Source of the DNA: Dichomitus squalens LYAD-421 SS1
Lineage: Eukaryota; Basidiomycota; Agaricomycetes; Polyporales; Polyporaceae
Direction: 5' to 3'
NCBI RefSeq assembly: GCF_000275845.1
Contig: NW_006766947.1
Location: forward strand, 41,927-105,926
DNA: 64,000 bases
The position numbers were made by a program, and so were the translations under genes. The notes below the pieces were generated by a model. The model worked only from the letters and a program-made list of their open reading frames with translations. It made no database searches and was not told the DNA's origin. Of the stretch, positions 1 through 10,920 are shown in pieces. Every line of letters begins with the position of its first letter. Position 1 is the stretch's first letter.

Positions 1-118
1 TTTAGGAACTCGGACGACATCGTCAGTAAGCTTGATGGACGCCATTTCGGGGAGGAGGGGTTGCCTAAAGGGGTAAGTTTCTAGTGCCTGAAGTCTGCCT
101 TAGAAGGCAGGGCTCATA

Positions 119-277
119 ACCTATAGCAATGTAACTCAGCACGCGTTATACGCGGGACTAGTATATTGTAATACCTATAGCAATGTAACTACAGCGTATT
201 AATCAGTATGAGTACGTAGAATAAGTAACAAGCATATGCTCACCTCAGCACGCGTTATACGCGGGACTGAGGTGAGC
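119..277. repeat. Direct repeats with a nested hairpin
   Basis: An 18-bp unit (acctatagcaatgtaact) occurs at 119-136 and 173-190. A 25-bp unit built around cgcgttatacgcg occurs at 135-159 and 244-268. The second 25-bp copy sits inside a perfect 11-bp inverted repeat (238-248 with 267-277), and its core is itself a small palindrome (cgcgt-tat-acgcg), so two stems are nested. There is no coding potential. The arrangement resembles the non-coding end of a transposable element, but no full element can be defined here. Confidence 0.7.
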
Positions 278-360
278 CAACGTGAATCGAAAGAGTTAAG
301 TACACATTTGTAACAAGACGTCCATACTACAAGATGAGTGAGACGTGGCATTCGTAAACA

Positions 361-430
361 AAACGGGGTGAATCCGCCAAGGCGGGACAAGGCGGGACAA
401 GGCGCGTCAACGGCGCGACAAGACTTGTCC
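361..430. repeat. Short GC-rich tandem repeat (ggcgggacaa units)
   Basis: The unit ggcgggacaa occurs about twice in tandem, followed by degenerate versions (ggcgcgtcaa, ggcgcgacaa). No function is assigned. Confidence 0.55.
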
Positions 431-648
431 GCCCGAAACACGGCCGAGGCTCGCACCACGCTTGCCTCGCCGTACGCACTCCAACAGCTTTAGGGTTGAA
501 TTCAATCGAGTCCTAGCAGGGTAGTAGTAGCATGTATGCATACATTGAGAACGTGGTGTAGGACGGCAAGACAGCTCTCGTTCTGCGTTCTTCATGCATT
601 GGCTTGAACGATTGACGGCCGCAAGCTCCGGTTTCGGAAGTCAACGCT

Positions 649-1901
649 ATGAGTCGCGTGTCGTCACGCTCAGGTGACTTTAATCACTGCGAGCGTCGGG
701 TACGCCAGAGTATGCGGATTCCGAGTCGCCATCGTGCGCGATCTGCACCAGTCTCCTGCCATCTCAGCCACCGCGATGCCTGCCTACCGCGCCAACCGAC
801 ATGGCTTGCCTTCGATCACCCTCGAGAACGCAGCATCGCGATCGAGAGCGGCGAGCTCCCGGGCCACGAGCCCATCAAGCACTGGGAGGATCCCAACAAG
901 ATGAACGTCAAGGTCAACGTCTTTGGCTGGTCCGCTCCCTTTCCCATCGCGTCCGGAGGCAGACTGACAGGTGCCGAGGCGATAGGCAGGGCCAGCACGC
1001 GCTCATCCGGCTGCACCTCCCGAAGGACGACGACTTCCAGGCCGCGCGCCTCGCCGCCCTCTATATGATCTTCGACTTCAAGCACACCAAGCCGTGGTTG
1101 TGCGAGTTCTGCGGTGCGCCATTCTATGCATCATGCGAAGCCGATGACCATGTGTGATCCGCCACAGGCGAGCCGTCGCGCGAGACGCACATGCAGTTCG
1201 TCCCATACAGCTCCTACTGTGACGTCTGCCGCCTGCCCGTCTTCGTACGTCCCCTTCCTCTTCTAAGCTTCCTTCCATCCCCCGGATCTCATGCGAATGG
1301 CCTCACCATCCCCACTCTCCCCGATCTCCGGCCTCCCAGGCCCGCCCCGCTCCAGATCCACCACGTCTGCGACATGGACAAGCCCGCGTGCCGCGCCGCC
1401 CTCTCCACGCCGCCCACGACCGCCTCAACCGCGAGCACGGCTTCCTCATGGGCCCTCACGCGCCCCACCTCGACAAGCCTCCCGCCGAGGTCTACCCCCT
1501 CGCCGCCAGCTGCGCCGCCTGCAAGACCGACGCCAGCGCGCAAGACGACATGAAGCGCTGCAGCGCGTGCAGGATGACCAGGTGCGTCTTTCTTTCCCGG
1601 GCTCCGGCTCGCCGACTGCCCTCGTTCTCTCTGCTTCCCCGACCCGTGCGAGGGGGCGCTAGGGATCGGACGTGCGGGACGCAACGCAGCAGCTGACGGC
1701 CGTGCGACGGCGTGCGCAGGTACTGCAGGTGAGCGTGCTCGCATCACTCTCACTCGCACTCGCAAGTACTCGGCGTAGACACAGGGCCCTGACGCGTCGC
1801 TCGCGCCCCGCAGCCACAACTGCCAGCGCGAAGACTGGCCGCGCCACAGGACCGCGTGCAAGTGCGTCCAGTCCGTGCTCTTCGAGGCCTTCCCCGCCTG
1901 A
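649..1901 (+). CDS. MYND-type zinc-finger protein, possibly frameshifted
   Basis: The C-terminal exons encode a MYND finger: a C-x2-C pair (CAACKTD), a second C-x2-C pair (CSACRMTR) and, after two introns, YCSHNCQREDWPRHRTACK with its Cys and His ligands. Upstream exons carry a conserved stretch (GQHALIRLHLPKDDDFQAAR, then FDFKHTKPWLCEFCG) in which CEFCG adds a Cys pair. MYND fingers usually mediate protein-protein contacts; the target here is unknown. Introns are inferred near 960-1000, 1114-1170, 1246-1355, 1582-1719 and 1730-1812. After RAAL at about 1411 the frame shifts: the expected reading continues HAAHDRLNREHG only if two bases (TC) are skipped. This may be a sequencing error, an unusual splice or a real lesion. 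The start is uncertain: 649 is the furthest in-frame ATG, and ATG 901 is an alternative. Confidence 0.65.
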
Positions 1902-3278
1902 CTCGCCGCGCCCGCTGTACCCTCCATGGGTCGCATGCAACGAGGATAGTAACTACTGTGGGATCGGATCTGGGCTTGCGGGGCACCGGAGAAGTACGAA
2001 TGCGAACGGAATACAGGAGAGAGCATGCGCGGCACGGGAACGGGCTGCGAAGGGAGGACATGTACTATCACACGAACATGGTTGCAAAGCATCTCTACTG
2101 TTTTGCTCGTACCGCTGTCCCTCGCTCACATAGAGACTTCATAAGCCACACAGAGGTGCATTTCTGTGCTACGTATAGCGCTGACCGGTTTATACTACTT
2201 TGCGAGGGATGGGACGGCGTTCGGGACACATCCGGCTCCGGCGTCTAGCAGTTCACATCACCTTGCAAATGGGCGCAGCACCCTATGCCGGCCTCCCGCT
2301 ACGTCCATCCTTTTAGTCGCTTAGAAATCGGACATTTGAAGTGCGTTCGCTATGTATTCACCGAGTGTCGTACAAAAATCTAGACTTATCGGTTTGAATT
2401 TGGGGGAGGGATCTGGTCAGGAGTAGCTGGGATCAAGGGAAAACAGTGAATACGATGGCAGAGATGCGTCCCTCCAACAATCCCTTGAGAAGCTGCCTTC
2501 ACGAAACTTGGCACATACGATGAGATGCATGGTCACATTGTGCCCTCCAAAGATCAAGGCGAACAGACCAGGGACGGATGGTAGATCGCTGTTGCACGGT
2601 GTTTGCACCACCACCGTGCAACATTTGCAACATTGTGCGTGGGATAGTACCATACACAAGTCTCGAGACATATCGAGGGCACCGCAGATCTGGGGGTCCG
2701 CGGGTGCGATGATGCTCGCGATCGCCTTCTGGCCTCCCGCGAGCTACGTACGTACTGACGTCTCTATAGAGTAGCACTATCTAGCGCATCTGGTGCGCAC
2801 ACAGCGACGCCTGCACAGAACGCCAGGGGATGCTCTATCGCCCATTGCATCTGTATGTGCATCCGTTTTCGCTCGCGCAGATCGCTCGTCATCGCGTCAT
2901 CGATCATCTTCGAAGGCATGAGCGGGGTGAGCTTGGGCTGCACAGTCGAGCTCGAGACTGAACGTCCGAAGGGGATCGAGGCAGCGCAGACGCACGCGGG
3001 ATGCAAACGACCGAGCTACAATTTGCTTTTCCGCTCAGCTGAAGCGCACTGCACGAGCAGGCTATATGGTACAATGTACAATGTACAACAGACAGACGAC
3101 GGACGACGGACGACGGGACAACGCTACCGATACACAGTCCGCCCGCAGGCTGAACGCACAACCCCCAGTCCTAGGCCTCATTCACAATCCATCTCCGAAG
3201 CCGGAACGTACAAAAACAAAGTCAGCAGTCCAGCGCGAGCGCGGCAGTGAGAACGGCAGCACAGCGCATAGTCGAGGA
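1902..3278. other. Intergenic, no supported gene
   Basis: Only short overlapping ORFs without recognisable motifs or intron-linked frames are present. A gacgacgga microrepeat lies near 3095-3117. Nothing else was seen. Confidence 0.5.
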
Positions 3279-3992
3279 TCAAGGACAGTACTTGACGCAC
3301 GGCCGGAACTCCTCGTTGAAGATGCTCTCCTGCGTCGCGCGCCCCACCTCCCTCAGCTCCGGCAGCAAGTCCCCCACCTCCACCGTCCCGCTCCCCGTGC
3401 CTCTCCAGCCACCCCTCGCCGACTCCGCGCCCGCCCTGCCCCTCCGGACGTCCAGCCGCTGCAAGTCCTCCCGGAGCATCTTGAACGGCCGGAGCAGCTC
3501 GAGGAGCTCGAGCACGTAGTCGCGCGACGACCACCCCGCGTGCGTCGGCGCCGGCGGGTGGCTCTGCAGGTACTCCGCGAGCTTGCCCACGTCCGCCGCA
3601 CGCACCGCGCCGACCTGCACGCCGCCCAGGCACAGCGTGCGCACCGTCGCGCACACGTCGTACAGCGACGCCGGCGCGTGCCGCGCGTACCACTGCACCT
3701 CGTACTCGCTCTCGCGCTCGGCCCCCTGCCTGCTTTCGTCGCCCCCAGCAGTCGCACTCGCAGTAGGGGCGTCCTTCGTGCGCGGGCCCGCGCGCGCGGA
3801 CTTGGTGCGCCGGCGGCGGCGCTGCGCGTACGCCTGGAAGGACGGCCCCGAGAGCGTCGCGCGGTCGGTGATGACGACGAGCGCCCAGTGGAGGTCCGCC
3901 TCGTGCCCGACGCCGCGGTACTCGTCCTTGTACTGCGCGACGACGATCGGGCACGTCCGCGGGCCCGCGAGCCGCTTGAGGAGCGCGGGCAT
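3279..3992 (-). CDS. Conserved unknown protein, DUF6914-like (tentative)
   Basis: This is an intronless 237-residue ORF with a good start context (CACAATGCC) behind a pyrimidine-rich leader typical of fungal promoters. An N-terminal part with an HWALVVITD segment follows PIVVAQYKDEYRG. Then comes a basic linker (QRRRRRTKSARAG). The C-terminal half has a W-x-S-R-D-Y segment followed by a Leu-rich helix (VLELLELLRPF). The HWAL strand plus a C-terminal helix resembles small basidiomycete proteins grouped under DUF6914; this is a recollection, not a search result. No signal peptide or membrane segment is seen. Long ORFs in other frames here are shadows caused by high GC content. The function is unknown. 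Confidence 0.6.
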   Translation of the reverse strand: MPALLKRLAGPRTCPIVVAQYKDEYRGVGHEADLHWALVVITDRATLSGPSFQAYAQRRRRRTKSARAGPRTKDAPTASATAGGDESRQGAERESEYEVQWYARHAPASLYDVCATVRTLCLGGVQVGAVRAADVGKLAEYLQSHPPAPTHAGWSSRDYVLELLELLRPFKMLREDLQRLDVRRGRAGAESARGGWRGTGSGTVEVGDLLPELREVGRATQESIFNEEFRPCVKYCP

Positions 3993-4199
3993 TGTGAGCG
4001 TTTTGCGTGCGGGGTGGTTCTGTTTCTGAATACGGGGCGCGGGATGCGGGGCCGGGGGAGAGGAAAGTGGGTTGATGGAAGGCAGGAAGAGAAAGAAGGA
4101 CGCGCGTCAGGATCTCGGAGGTCGCGTGAGCATGAAGCGAGGCAGGAGACACGTACGGATGATGAGTGGGCGTGGGCCCTGTCACGGTCGTACGGCGCG

Positions 4200-4465
4200 G
4201 AGCGGGCGCGCGCCTTGTGGTTGTGAATGGTGTTGTTGTTGACGTTGTGGCGTTTCGCGTTCTCCTTGTCGAGCTTCACGCGCACGGAGAGCGGGAGGAG
4301 GAAGGGCGGGATGTCGGCGTAGTCCGTCGATCGTGCGCGTTTTCGCCCCGTGGTGCTCGTGGTGGCCTTGGTGCCGGTTGGGGCATCCGGGGCGTCGGGC
4401 TGGGCGGTTATAAGACGGGCACTGGTGGTTCGCGCTTTGTCTAGCCACTTCGGCAAAGGGGCCAT
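4200..4465 (-). CDS. Small hypothetical ORF (partial model)
   Basis: An ATG at 4465 opens a frame beginning MAPLPKWLDKARTTSARL with a Ser/Thr/Pro-rich and basic continuation (TGRKRARSTDYADIPPFLL, then VRVKLDKENAKRHN). A Pro-rich patch followed by a charged helix is plausible for an N-terminal exon. The frame runs on into low-quality sequence, so a donor near 4150 is possible. It lies upstream of the 3279-3992 gene on the same strand. There is no recognisable domain and the 3' end is unknown. It could be leader sequence rather than a gene. Confidence 0.25.
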
Positions 4466-5528
4466 TGCGTCGCTTTGTGGGTGGTTGAAAGCGGAGGGTG
4501 GCGGGAAGAAAGAGGAAGTAAAGCGTGCAGGACAGGTGGTGGCTCGACGAGAGACCAAGACGAGTCGAAGGCTGAGCCACTTGAGCAGATTGCAGAGTCT
4601 TGGCGTGCACCAGTAAGCCAACGAGAGGACAGCAACGACGCGTACGCAGAGGTGGAAGTGGAGGGGAGACGCAGCAGTACCAGGAGCAGCACGGGGAGGA
4701 GACGTGGACGTTATATAGCTCCGCGCGGCGAAGGCCACGGTCCACGGTTCCTGCTCCGTGTGCGCCTCGAATCCAGGAAGTTCCCGCAGGCGCCCGCGAA
4801 GGCAAACCAAACGCCGCTCCGCCCTGCCTGCCCGCCTCGAAGCGCTCGCGCCCGTCTAGGCCCGATCGCCGAAAGACCCCGGAACGGCGACGCGGGAGCA
4901 AACCGAGACGATCACGGGTTTGGTTAGGCGGACGTGCGGATGGCACAGGCGCGAAGGAGTGTTTGGCGGTAAACGTTCTTTGCGCTTTGTGAGCCAGACG
5001 CGCCCGAAGCTGTGCAGCTGCGGGACACGCGAAGGCCTCGTGTTCGCCCTGTCGCCCAAGCGTATCTGGACTGCTGGGGTGAAGTCGATCGGCCTCGGTG
5101 GGTGCGCGGAGAACGTACGTGCTAAGTGGCGGTGGTGGTGTATTTCGGTCACGATTCGCACTATGCACATACGAGGGACGAGTATGATGGGCGGTGGGGG
5201 ACGAGAACCGCCGATGGTGGGAGATGCTGCTGGGAAATGAAAGGCAAAAGGCTTGCGTATGCCTTTCTGACCGTCCAGCGATCCCTCTCGCCGCTCTCAA
5301 CGTGTGCCGCTAGTCCCTAATTTGGAACATTCGATGGTAGATAGCAGTGCGACGTTCTTCCTGCGCGCTGGGATCTTGGTTACTCGGATCGTCCATCGCG
5401 CATCCCCGCTATCGGTTCCACCTCCTTCCATCCTGTCTCCTATCGGGCGATGCGCGCTCGTCCATCCTGGAGCTTGGTGCGCTCGCACAAGTCCGAGAGC
5501 CCCATTGACGTTCCACCGACCCAATGGC
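4466..5528. other. Intergenic, no supported gene
   Basis: GC-rich sequence with overlapping short ORFs on both strands, none with a recognisable motif. It probably includes the promoter of the 4465 ORF and the 3' region of the CAAX protease gene. Confidence 0.45.
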
Positions 5529-7870
5529 TCAAAACCGCCCGGGCTCGCCTATCGCAGGCCAAAATAGACTATCGTCCGCCCGTGTCCACCAACGCATCGT
5601 GTAAACATATCCCGCGATCCCAATCAGGTACGCGATTTGGATAGCTGTGACCACACGCCACGAAGTAGACAAAGACGCAAACAAACGGGCAGACACGCGC
5701 ACACACCGATCGGGCCCCGTCAGCGGAAATGGATGCGGATGTGATGTGGCTGACTGAAGCTTACCGCGGCGCCGGTTTGGGAGCATCCTGACGTGAAAGC
5801 CGTATTGCGGGAGGCCCATGACGTTGCAGAAGATGTGGGATACCGTGGGCGGCAGGAGGGAGCCTGTGCGGAGGAACAGGAACGCACAGTGGAAGCCGAA
5901 GAGACTCGTGTACGCGAGCTGGAACACTGCGACACCGTTCAGACCGTCAGTCGGCGACCTGACTGCGACGCATAACCGGGAGGCACTCACGAGTTTGCAT
6001 GGCGGCGATCCGCAAAGCGGAGGCCGTACGCCCGTAACGATTGTAAGTGTCCCAGGCGTGGTGGAGGTGCGCTTGTGGTCCGAGGAGCGTGTCAGCGCGC
6101 ACGGCCATGAAGCTTCGGGTGGGAGTAGCTCACCGAATCCGAATACCAGCGGGGAAAGGAAGATCATCTTATTGCGGGACGCGCCCGCCATATGATAGAC
6201 CGCCAAGACACAAGCTCGGAAGACGACTTCCTCGGTGACGGGACCCTGCTCATGGGTGCATTATCAGCACCAAGCGTCCGGTGTAGATGAGCAAGGGCGG
6301 CGTCGCACCACCACATAGTTCCGAATCCCAATCAATGAAGTGAATGTTGGCAGGAAGTCCTCACTGAAACTCCATCGCCGTTGGAAGGGGAGCCTTTCGG
6401 AAAGATATGCGGCATAGAGAGGTCCAAGGTACAGCACTGGAGCCACTAAACAAGGTGAGATGATGTAGAGGTCGCTGTTCCGGGCAAAAGTTAGGGTGAT
6501 GCCGAGGCGAGCAAGCGTAGACTCTAGGGCGACCGTGGGGTTCTTGCTCTTCTGTGAAGACGCGACATTAGCATCTGTGATACCTACGTAACTCGCCAAC
6601 GAGAATATCGCTATTTCTTAGAGGCCTGGAAATGCGGTATAAAACAAGCCACGACCACATCAACGTTCAACTAGACAACACCAACGACTGCAGCTGACCT
6701 TGAAGCACATCCGCCTCTAAACTTGCGCGTCGGGCAAGCCAGCTACATGTGTGCTCCAGTTAACGTGCTCAGAAAATAAAAATGGTCACGACGGTGAAGA
6801 GTGTCAGCAGCCATGTTTGACACAATCTCCCCGATGGGACCTATCGGGCCGCATACAACACGCTGTACTTTAGTACTCGCGGGCCTTGTAAGTTGGTAAC
6901 CTGGGATGGTCTCTATGCTCGTCACCGTTCCACATCTTTGTGGGACCGAGGAATCAGGAACAAACTCAGGGCACGTCTAGTCGCCGTGTTGAAGCTTGAA
7001 CGACTAGGGATGGACACGGCTCGTGTCAACCCACCTCGGGTCCGCGTATATGCCGGTGCTGCAGCGACGGAAAGCTTCGTTGCACTGCGGTGAAAGGGCT
7101 TCAAGATCAAGGTACCTCCAGCACAATCGCCCCTTCTGCGACCCTCCATGACATACAACGGTCCACACATTGAGGGGCATTCGCGCGCACGGCCACTGCC
7201 CGTGCGAGCCGCTGCACATGCCCAAGAGGAGCCGGGAACAAGGAAGGGGTCTTCTCGCTGGCGCTGCTGTACTTGACAAGGGCTCGTGCGATAGCACTAG
7301 CTACCTACTTGCCACTGGGGATGCTGTGTACACCGAAAACTCTTGACAGTATCTCTGGCGACAAGCAGATAGCCATGCTGCACTCTTGGTATACCCCAGA
7401 GCCCCATACACGGGTCACCCGACCTTTGACCCGTACGAGATCACTCGGGTATGTACCCGCTGTTCCTTCTTTCTGATCTCCGAGCACGCCGTAGCGATAC
7501 GACCACAAAGAGGCTGAGGGTGGACAACAAGCCAACAATGACAGTTGGGTGCACATACCTCAGCCGCCGGAGTAATGCCCTGCACGAGCAAGTACACGGC
7601 GAGCACGCTCCCCAGCGTGCTCAAGCTTGCCGCCAGGAGCCTCGCGCGAATCACTTCTGGGTCGTTCCTCCACCGCTCGTCGCTATCCTTCGCCCTCTCT
7701 TCTCCGTCGCGGACATTGTGGGACACGCCAGTCTTGAATGAGAGCCGCGCATTCTTCGTGGCGTAGAGCGAGCCGACGTACGAGAAGGTGAAGAAGGCGG
7801 TGAACGCGTGGGCGGTCGACAGCGAGATCGGCGGGGAGGGAAAGACGAGTGGCATCGTTGTCGCAGTCAC
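5529..7870 (-). CDS. RCE1: CAAX prenyl protease, Rce1/CPBP family
   Basis: This intramembrane endopeptidase family removes the -AAX tripeptide from prenylated CAAX proteins in the ER membrane. All three family motifs appear in spliced order: TEEVVFR (EExxxR) near 6215, AHLHHAWDTYNRYG (His motif) formed across an intron near 6075-6090, and SHIFCNVMGLPQ (His/Asn motif) near 5820. The first exon (about 7870-7560) has the typical SYVGSLYATKNARLSF, followed by RNDPEVIRARLLA; the next begins KSKNPTVALESTLARLG and continues LVAPVLYLGPLYAAYL. The last exon ends WWTRADDSLFWPAIGEP before the stop at 5529. Several hydrophobic segments fit a multipass membrane protein. Most introns are 50-75 nt, but intron 1 is about 1,007 nt (6552-7558). 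The start at 7870 (or Met 7855) is favoured by the downstream conserved residues. Confidence 0.88.
6552..7558 (-). other. Oversized first intron of the CAAX protease, possible insertion
   Basis: The donor gtatgtgc (7558 downward) and an acceptor ending cttcacag (6552), with a branch-like gctaatg about 20 nt before it, keep the frame (QGITPAAE joined to KSKNPTVAL). At about 1 kb the intron is roughly 15-20 times its neighbours. No coding frame of the host gene lies inside, so an inserted element is likely. No clear terminal repeats were found by eye. Confidence 0.55.
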
Positions 7871-8536
7871 TGAGTCAGTTCAAAGATAGGAGAGCCACAA
7901 GAGTCGGAGGGTGATTGTGCAAGACAGCTATGGAGGTAGGGGTACTTGAAGACGTAGGGTATGGGGTATAGCACTATGGATGCCGTCGCGTGGCGAACCT
8001 CGTACAATAGTAGATTGTACGCCTTGAGAAAGAAACCGGCCCAAGAAAGCGCAACCAAGCAGCTAGCAGAGAACAGCTAAAGCGTGAAGATAAATCATAA
8101 GAAGCACTCAGAATGAGAGCCGCAGTGCTCAGAGTATGCTAAGACTCGAACCGAGTTCGTCGTGGACAGCGAGCGCGCATGCCCGGCGTCTCCCAATGTC
8201 ACACTTGTTTGCCTCCACCCACGATGGGGCCGAGCTCCGAACCCGACTCATCGCAGGCCTTCGTTTGCTATCTAGAACGCATAGGATGGTCATAGTGGAC
8301 TCAACATCAGGTGCCCTCTTACTCCCGGGCTCTAGCGGGGTCTTGACCGTGCTAACCTCGGCGTCCCGCAGATCCCTTCACGGATGACTATGCTGATCCA
8401 CCATCTCCCGTCGAGACTCTGCTACCTGAGTGAGATTATATCGTGTAGCGACATTGATCGTCCCACCTGATATGTTCCGGTGGATGCAGTTACACGACGG
8501 AGGCGAACACACAGCCACCATCACTTCCTCCTAGGT
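7871..8536. other. Divergent promoter region, no supported gene
   Basis: This lies between the CAAX protease start (-) and the DUF6593 gene (+). A minus-strand ORF at 7867-8058 begins with a hydrophobic stretch but overlaps the protease start and matches nothing recognised. Confidence 0.4.
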
Positions 8537-9349
8537 ATGCCACCCTCCGAGTACTTGGGGCATAGCACGCTTATCAGGTACATAAGCTATAACCTCATTG
8601 CGAGGCCACCTGCGCCGCGGATATACACGTTTTCGTCATGGAGCAATGATTCTATGTTCTTGCTGCCGTCGCGAGACGTCGACCGCACGCTCACTCCAAT
8701 CTACAATATAACCGTCGCGCTCAATCTGAACCCCTTCGTACCGCTGTCATATGTGACAACAGTACGACGAGGTATGGACGAGCAGGGGGAATTGATCGGC
8801 GAGTTCGAGTGAGTGCCGCCCCTTTGCGCACCCTATCAAGGAGGTGATTGCCGACCAGCCTGAGCGGTCTCGTGCTTGCTAGATTAGCCGTTATGCACAG
8901 TCGTGCGATTTTGAAGATGGGCAACCACTCCACACGGATGTCAAACGTCTTGAAAAAAGATGGACACTCTTCGGTACGTGCTCGTTCAAACCCTGCTGGA
9001 GGACAGCGTCAACATCCGGCTATCAAGCGAAAATTTGTCTGGGTTTACGGCGATGTCGAACTGCGATGGGATTGTCGTACTACTCTAGAAGACGGCTCGC
9101 CCATGTGCATAGTGCGTGCATTCCTTCAGTTTTATAGTGTGTATATTGCACTAATGCACTGTACGATAACGTTGACAGTGCACAGACAGAGGGTCGCACC
9201 AAGTGGCATCGTTCGTTCCGCCGCCCCTGGAAGCGTCGCCGCCACCGCCCGCCGCGACGTTGACAGTCTTCCCAGATGGACACGAGCTGTTCGACCACAT
9301 CCTGTTATCTGCGCTGGTTATAGAACGCAAAATGACGCTTTCGTTCTGA
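8537..9349 (+). CDS. DUF6593-type protein
   Basis: Segments resemble the basidiomycete DUF6593 domain in order: IYTFSSWSNDSMFLLPSRD, then LNPFVPLSYVTTVRRG and GELIGEFE. After an intron (about 8811-8880) come HSRAILKMGNHSTRMSNVL, KFVWVYGDVELRWDCRTTL and EDGSPMCI. A second intron (about 9109-9179) joins PMCI to CTDRGSHQVASF in frame. The last exon has a Pro-rich patch (VPPPLEASPPPP) and ends FPDGHELFDHILLSALVIE before the TGA at 9347. This C-terminal FDHILLSALVIERK stretch is characteristic of the family as I remember it. No signal peptide or membrane helix is seen. The function of the family is unknown. ATG 8537 is the first ATG of the open frame; an additional upstream exon is possible. Confidence 0.75.
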
Positions 9350-10313
9350 CATTCCCCGCTTGCTTCGCGGGGTGTCCAGTACGCGGTTGGGTATGCATGT
9401 ATTTCGCTCGACCAAGGAACTCGAGAGGGTCGCCGTTTGGCGGTCAGAAGAGACACGCGCGTGTGTGTCCCTGGGCATTCCGCAACGCCGCTGTCACATC
9501 AAACGCCGCCATGGAGTTAATGAAAGCCAACGACTCCTTTGCTTCCCTGCTGCCTACGGCTGACCTCGAATTACTCGTTCTCACCAGTCTCGACCAGTCT
9601 CGACCATGACATGGTGCGACTGCTCGCCTTTCAAGGGTACGTATGGGCCGTCATACGAACCAAACAGCATTCGCAGAGATGAACTACTTGGCTTGGACAC
9701 TGGTCGGCGATAACCTTCCTTCGTCCGACAGACCCTGATAGAAAAGTTTGAAGCCTACGTCTACATGACAGCGTCTACGACGCTCTGCGGATCTGTCTTT
9801 AGGTTCCGTCCGTCGATATCGGACTCCGGGGCAAGGTCTCCTCTGCAAACCTTCGAACACAGCGCTTAGCGCTTTCTTCGACCGAAATCCTGGCGCAAAT
9901 CCAGACTATCAACATGGATCCGACCTTTCGAAAGTTCTCCACGGCGCTATTGTGGTCGACATTAGTCGCCTCCCTACTTGCATCAATATACAGCGGGTCT
10001 GTATCACTTGCTAAGCAGGCCGCACTGTGCGCGATAACGATAGTGGTCAATATGGCCGAGGCCAAATGAGGTAATTAAGTTATCGTTTGTCCGCATTAGC
10101 CACTCGGCCGTCGCCTCGTTGCTTCGAAGCGGTCAAAGTGCGCAAGCAGTGTCTGCGATGGAGAGCACGCGAGTAGCCGTTGTCCGCGGCTAGTCATCTG
10201 GACAATTCCCGCTCCCGAAAAGCGATCTTCCGCTGGCTGGTGAAGACGCATCGGCTACCCGCTGTCCGCTGCAGAGCCCCGCAGCGATTTAGTGTTCTTA
10301 GTCCCCGCTGGGG
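9350..10313. other. Intergenic, no convincing gene
   Basis: A minus-strand ORF at 9799-10065 (begins MASAILTTIVIAHSAACLA) has a hydrophobic N-terminus but no partner exon or known motif, so it is not called. The 3' part is the promoter of the hydrophobin gene. Confidence 0.4.
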
Positions 10314-10319
10314 TATAAA
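10314..10319 (+). promoter_or_regulatory. TATA box of the hydrophobin gene
   Basis: A perfect TATAAA lies 140 nt upstream of the ATG and is followed by a CT-rich leader (tcccacatcacacctttcg). This is usual for highly expressed fungal structural genes. Confidence 0.7.
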
Positions 10320-10458
10320 GTCCAAGGCGTATCCACTCATTATCGTTAGCGAATTCCTTCAGCTACCCACATTCCTTAGCTTCTCAGCCTTCCGATCTAC
10401 TCGATCACCCACCACTCTTTCGTTCTTCCCTCAACACTCCCACATCACACCTTTCGAA

Positions 10459-10920
10459 ATGTTCTCCAAGCTCGCTATCACCGCCGCCATCGCTGGCCTC
10501 CTTGCGGTCGCCACCGCCCTCCCCACGCCGACCGACGACGGCTCTGCGGGCAAGTGCAACACAGGCCCCGTCCAGTGCTGCAACAGCGTCGGCTCGACGA
10601 CCGACAGCTCGTTCACCAGCGGCCTCGGCGAATTCCTCCAGCTCGCGCTGAAGGACATCACCGCCGACGTCGGCATCCAGTGCTCCCCCATCACTGCCAT
10701 CGGTGGTTCCTTGACCAGCACTTGGTGAGTCTCATAGATAACATCGGCCGAGGTTTGCACACGGCTAATCCCAGCTTCTCTAGCGACGCCCACCCCGTCT
10801 GTTGCGAGAACAACTCCACGGGTATGCAGGAAGCTATCTCTCAATAAAATGCTGTGGTTGCTCACTTTCGCGCTTACAGGTGGCCTCATCAACATCGGCT
10901 GCATCCCCATCACTCTCTGA
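10459..10920 (+). CDS. Class I hydrophobin
   Basis: This is a small secreted amphipathic protein that self-assembles at air-water interfaces and coats hyphae. A signal peptide (MFSKLAITAAIAGLLAVATA, cleavage near ALP-TP) is followed by the eight-cysteine pattern: KCNTGPVQCCNS (C1, C2-C3), GIQCSPITAIGG (C4), a Cys across the first intron (C5), HPVCCENNSTG (C6-C7) and INIGCIPITL (C8). The C-terminal GLINIGC ending is typical of basidiomycete class I members. Exon 1 ends at about 10723. Intron 1 has two in-frame acceptors 9 nt apart, giving TCFSSDAHPVCC or TCDAHPVCC. Intron 2 (about 10822-10878) precedes GGLINIGC. The length is about 110 residues and the reading is complete. Confidence 0.95.

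Noticed and set aside
1289..2092. 267-codon minus-strand ORF over the MYND gene
   Set aside because: Shadow of the MYND exons; low-complexity translation.
3066..4226. 386-codon plus-strand ORF
   Set aside because: Antisense of the same gene, with Arg/Ala/Pro-only composition and no motif.
3353..4810. 485-codon minus-strand ORF
   Set aside because: It overlaps the conserved 3279-3992 gene in another frame and is an Arg/Ser/Thr-rich translation typical of GC-rich shadow frames; only its first ~90 codons from ATG 4465 were kept as a weak model.
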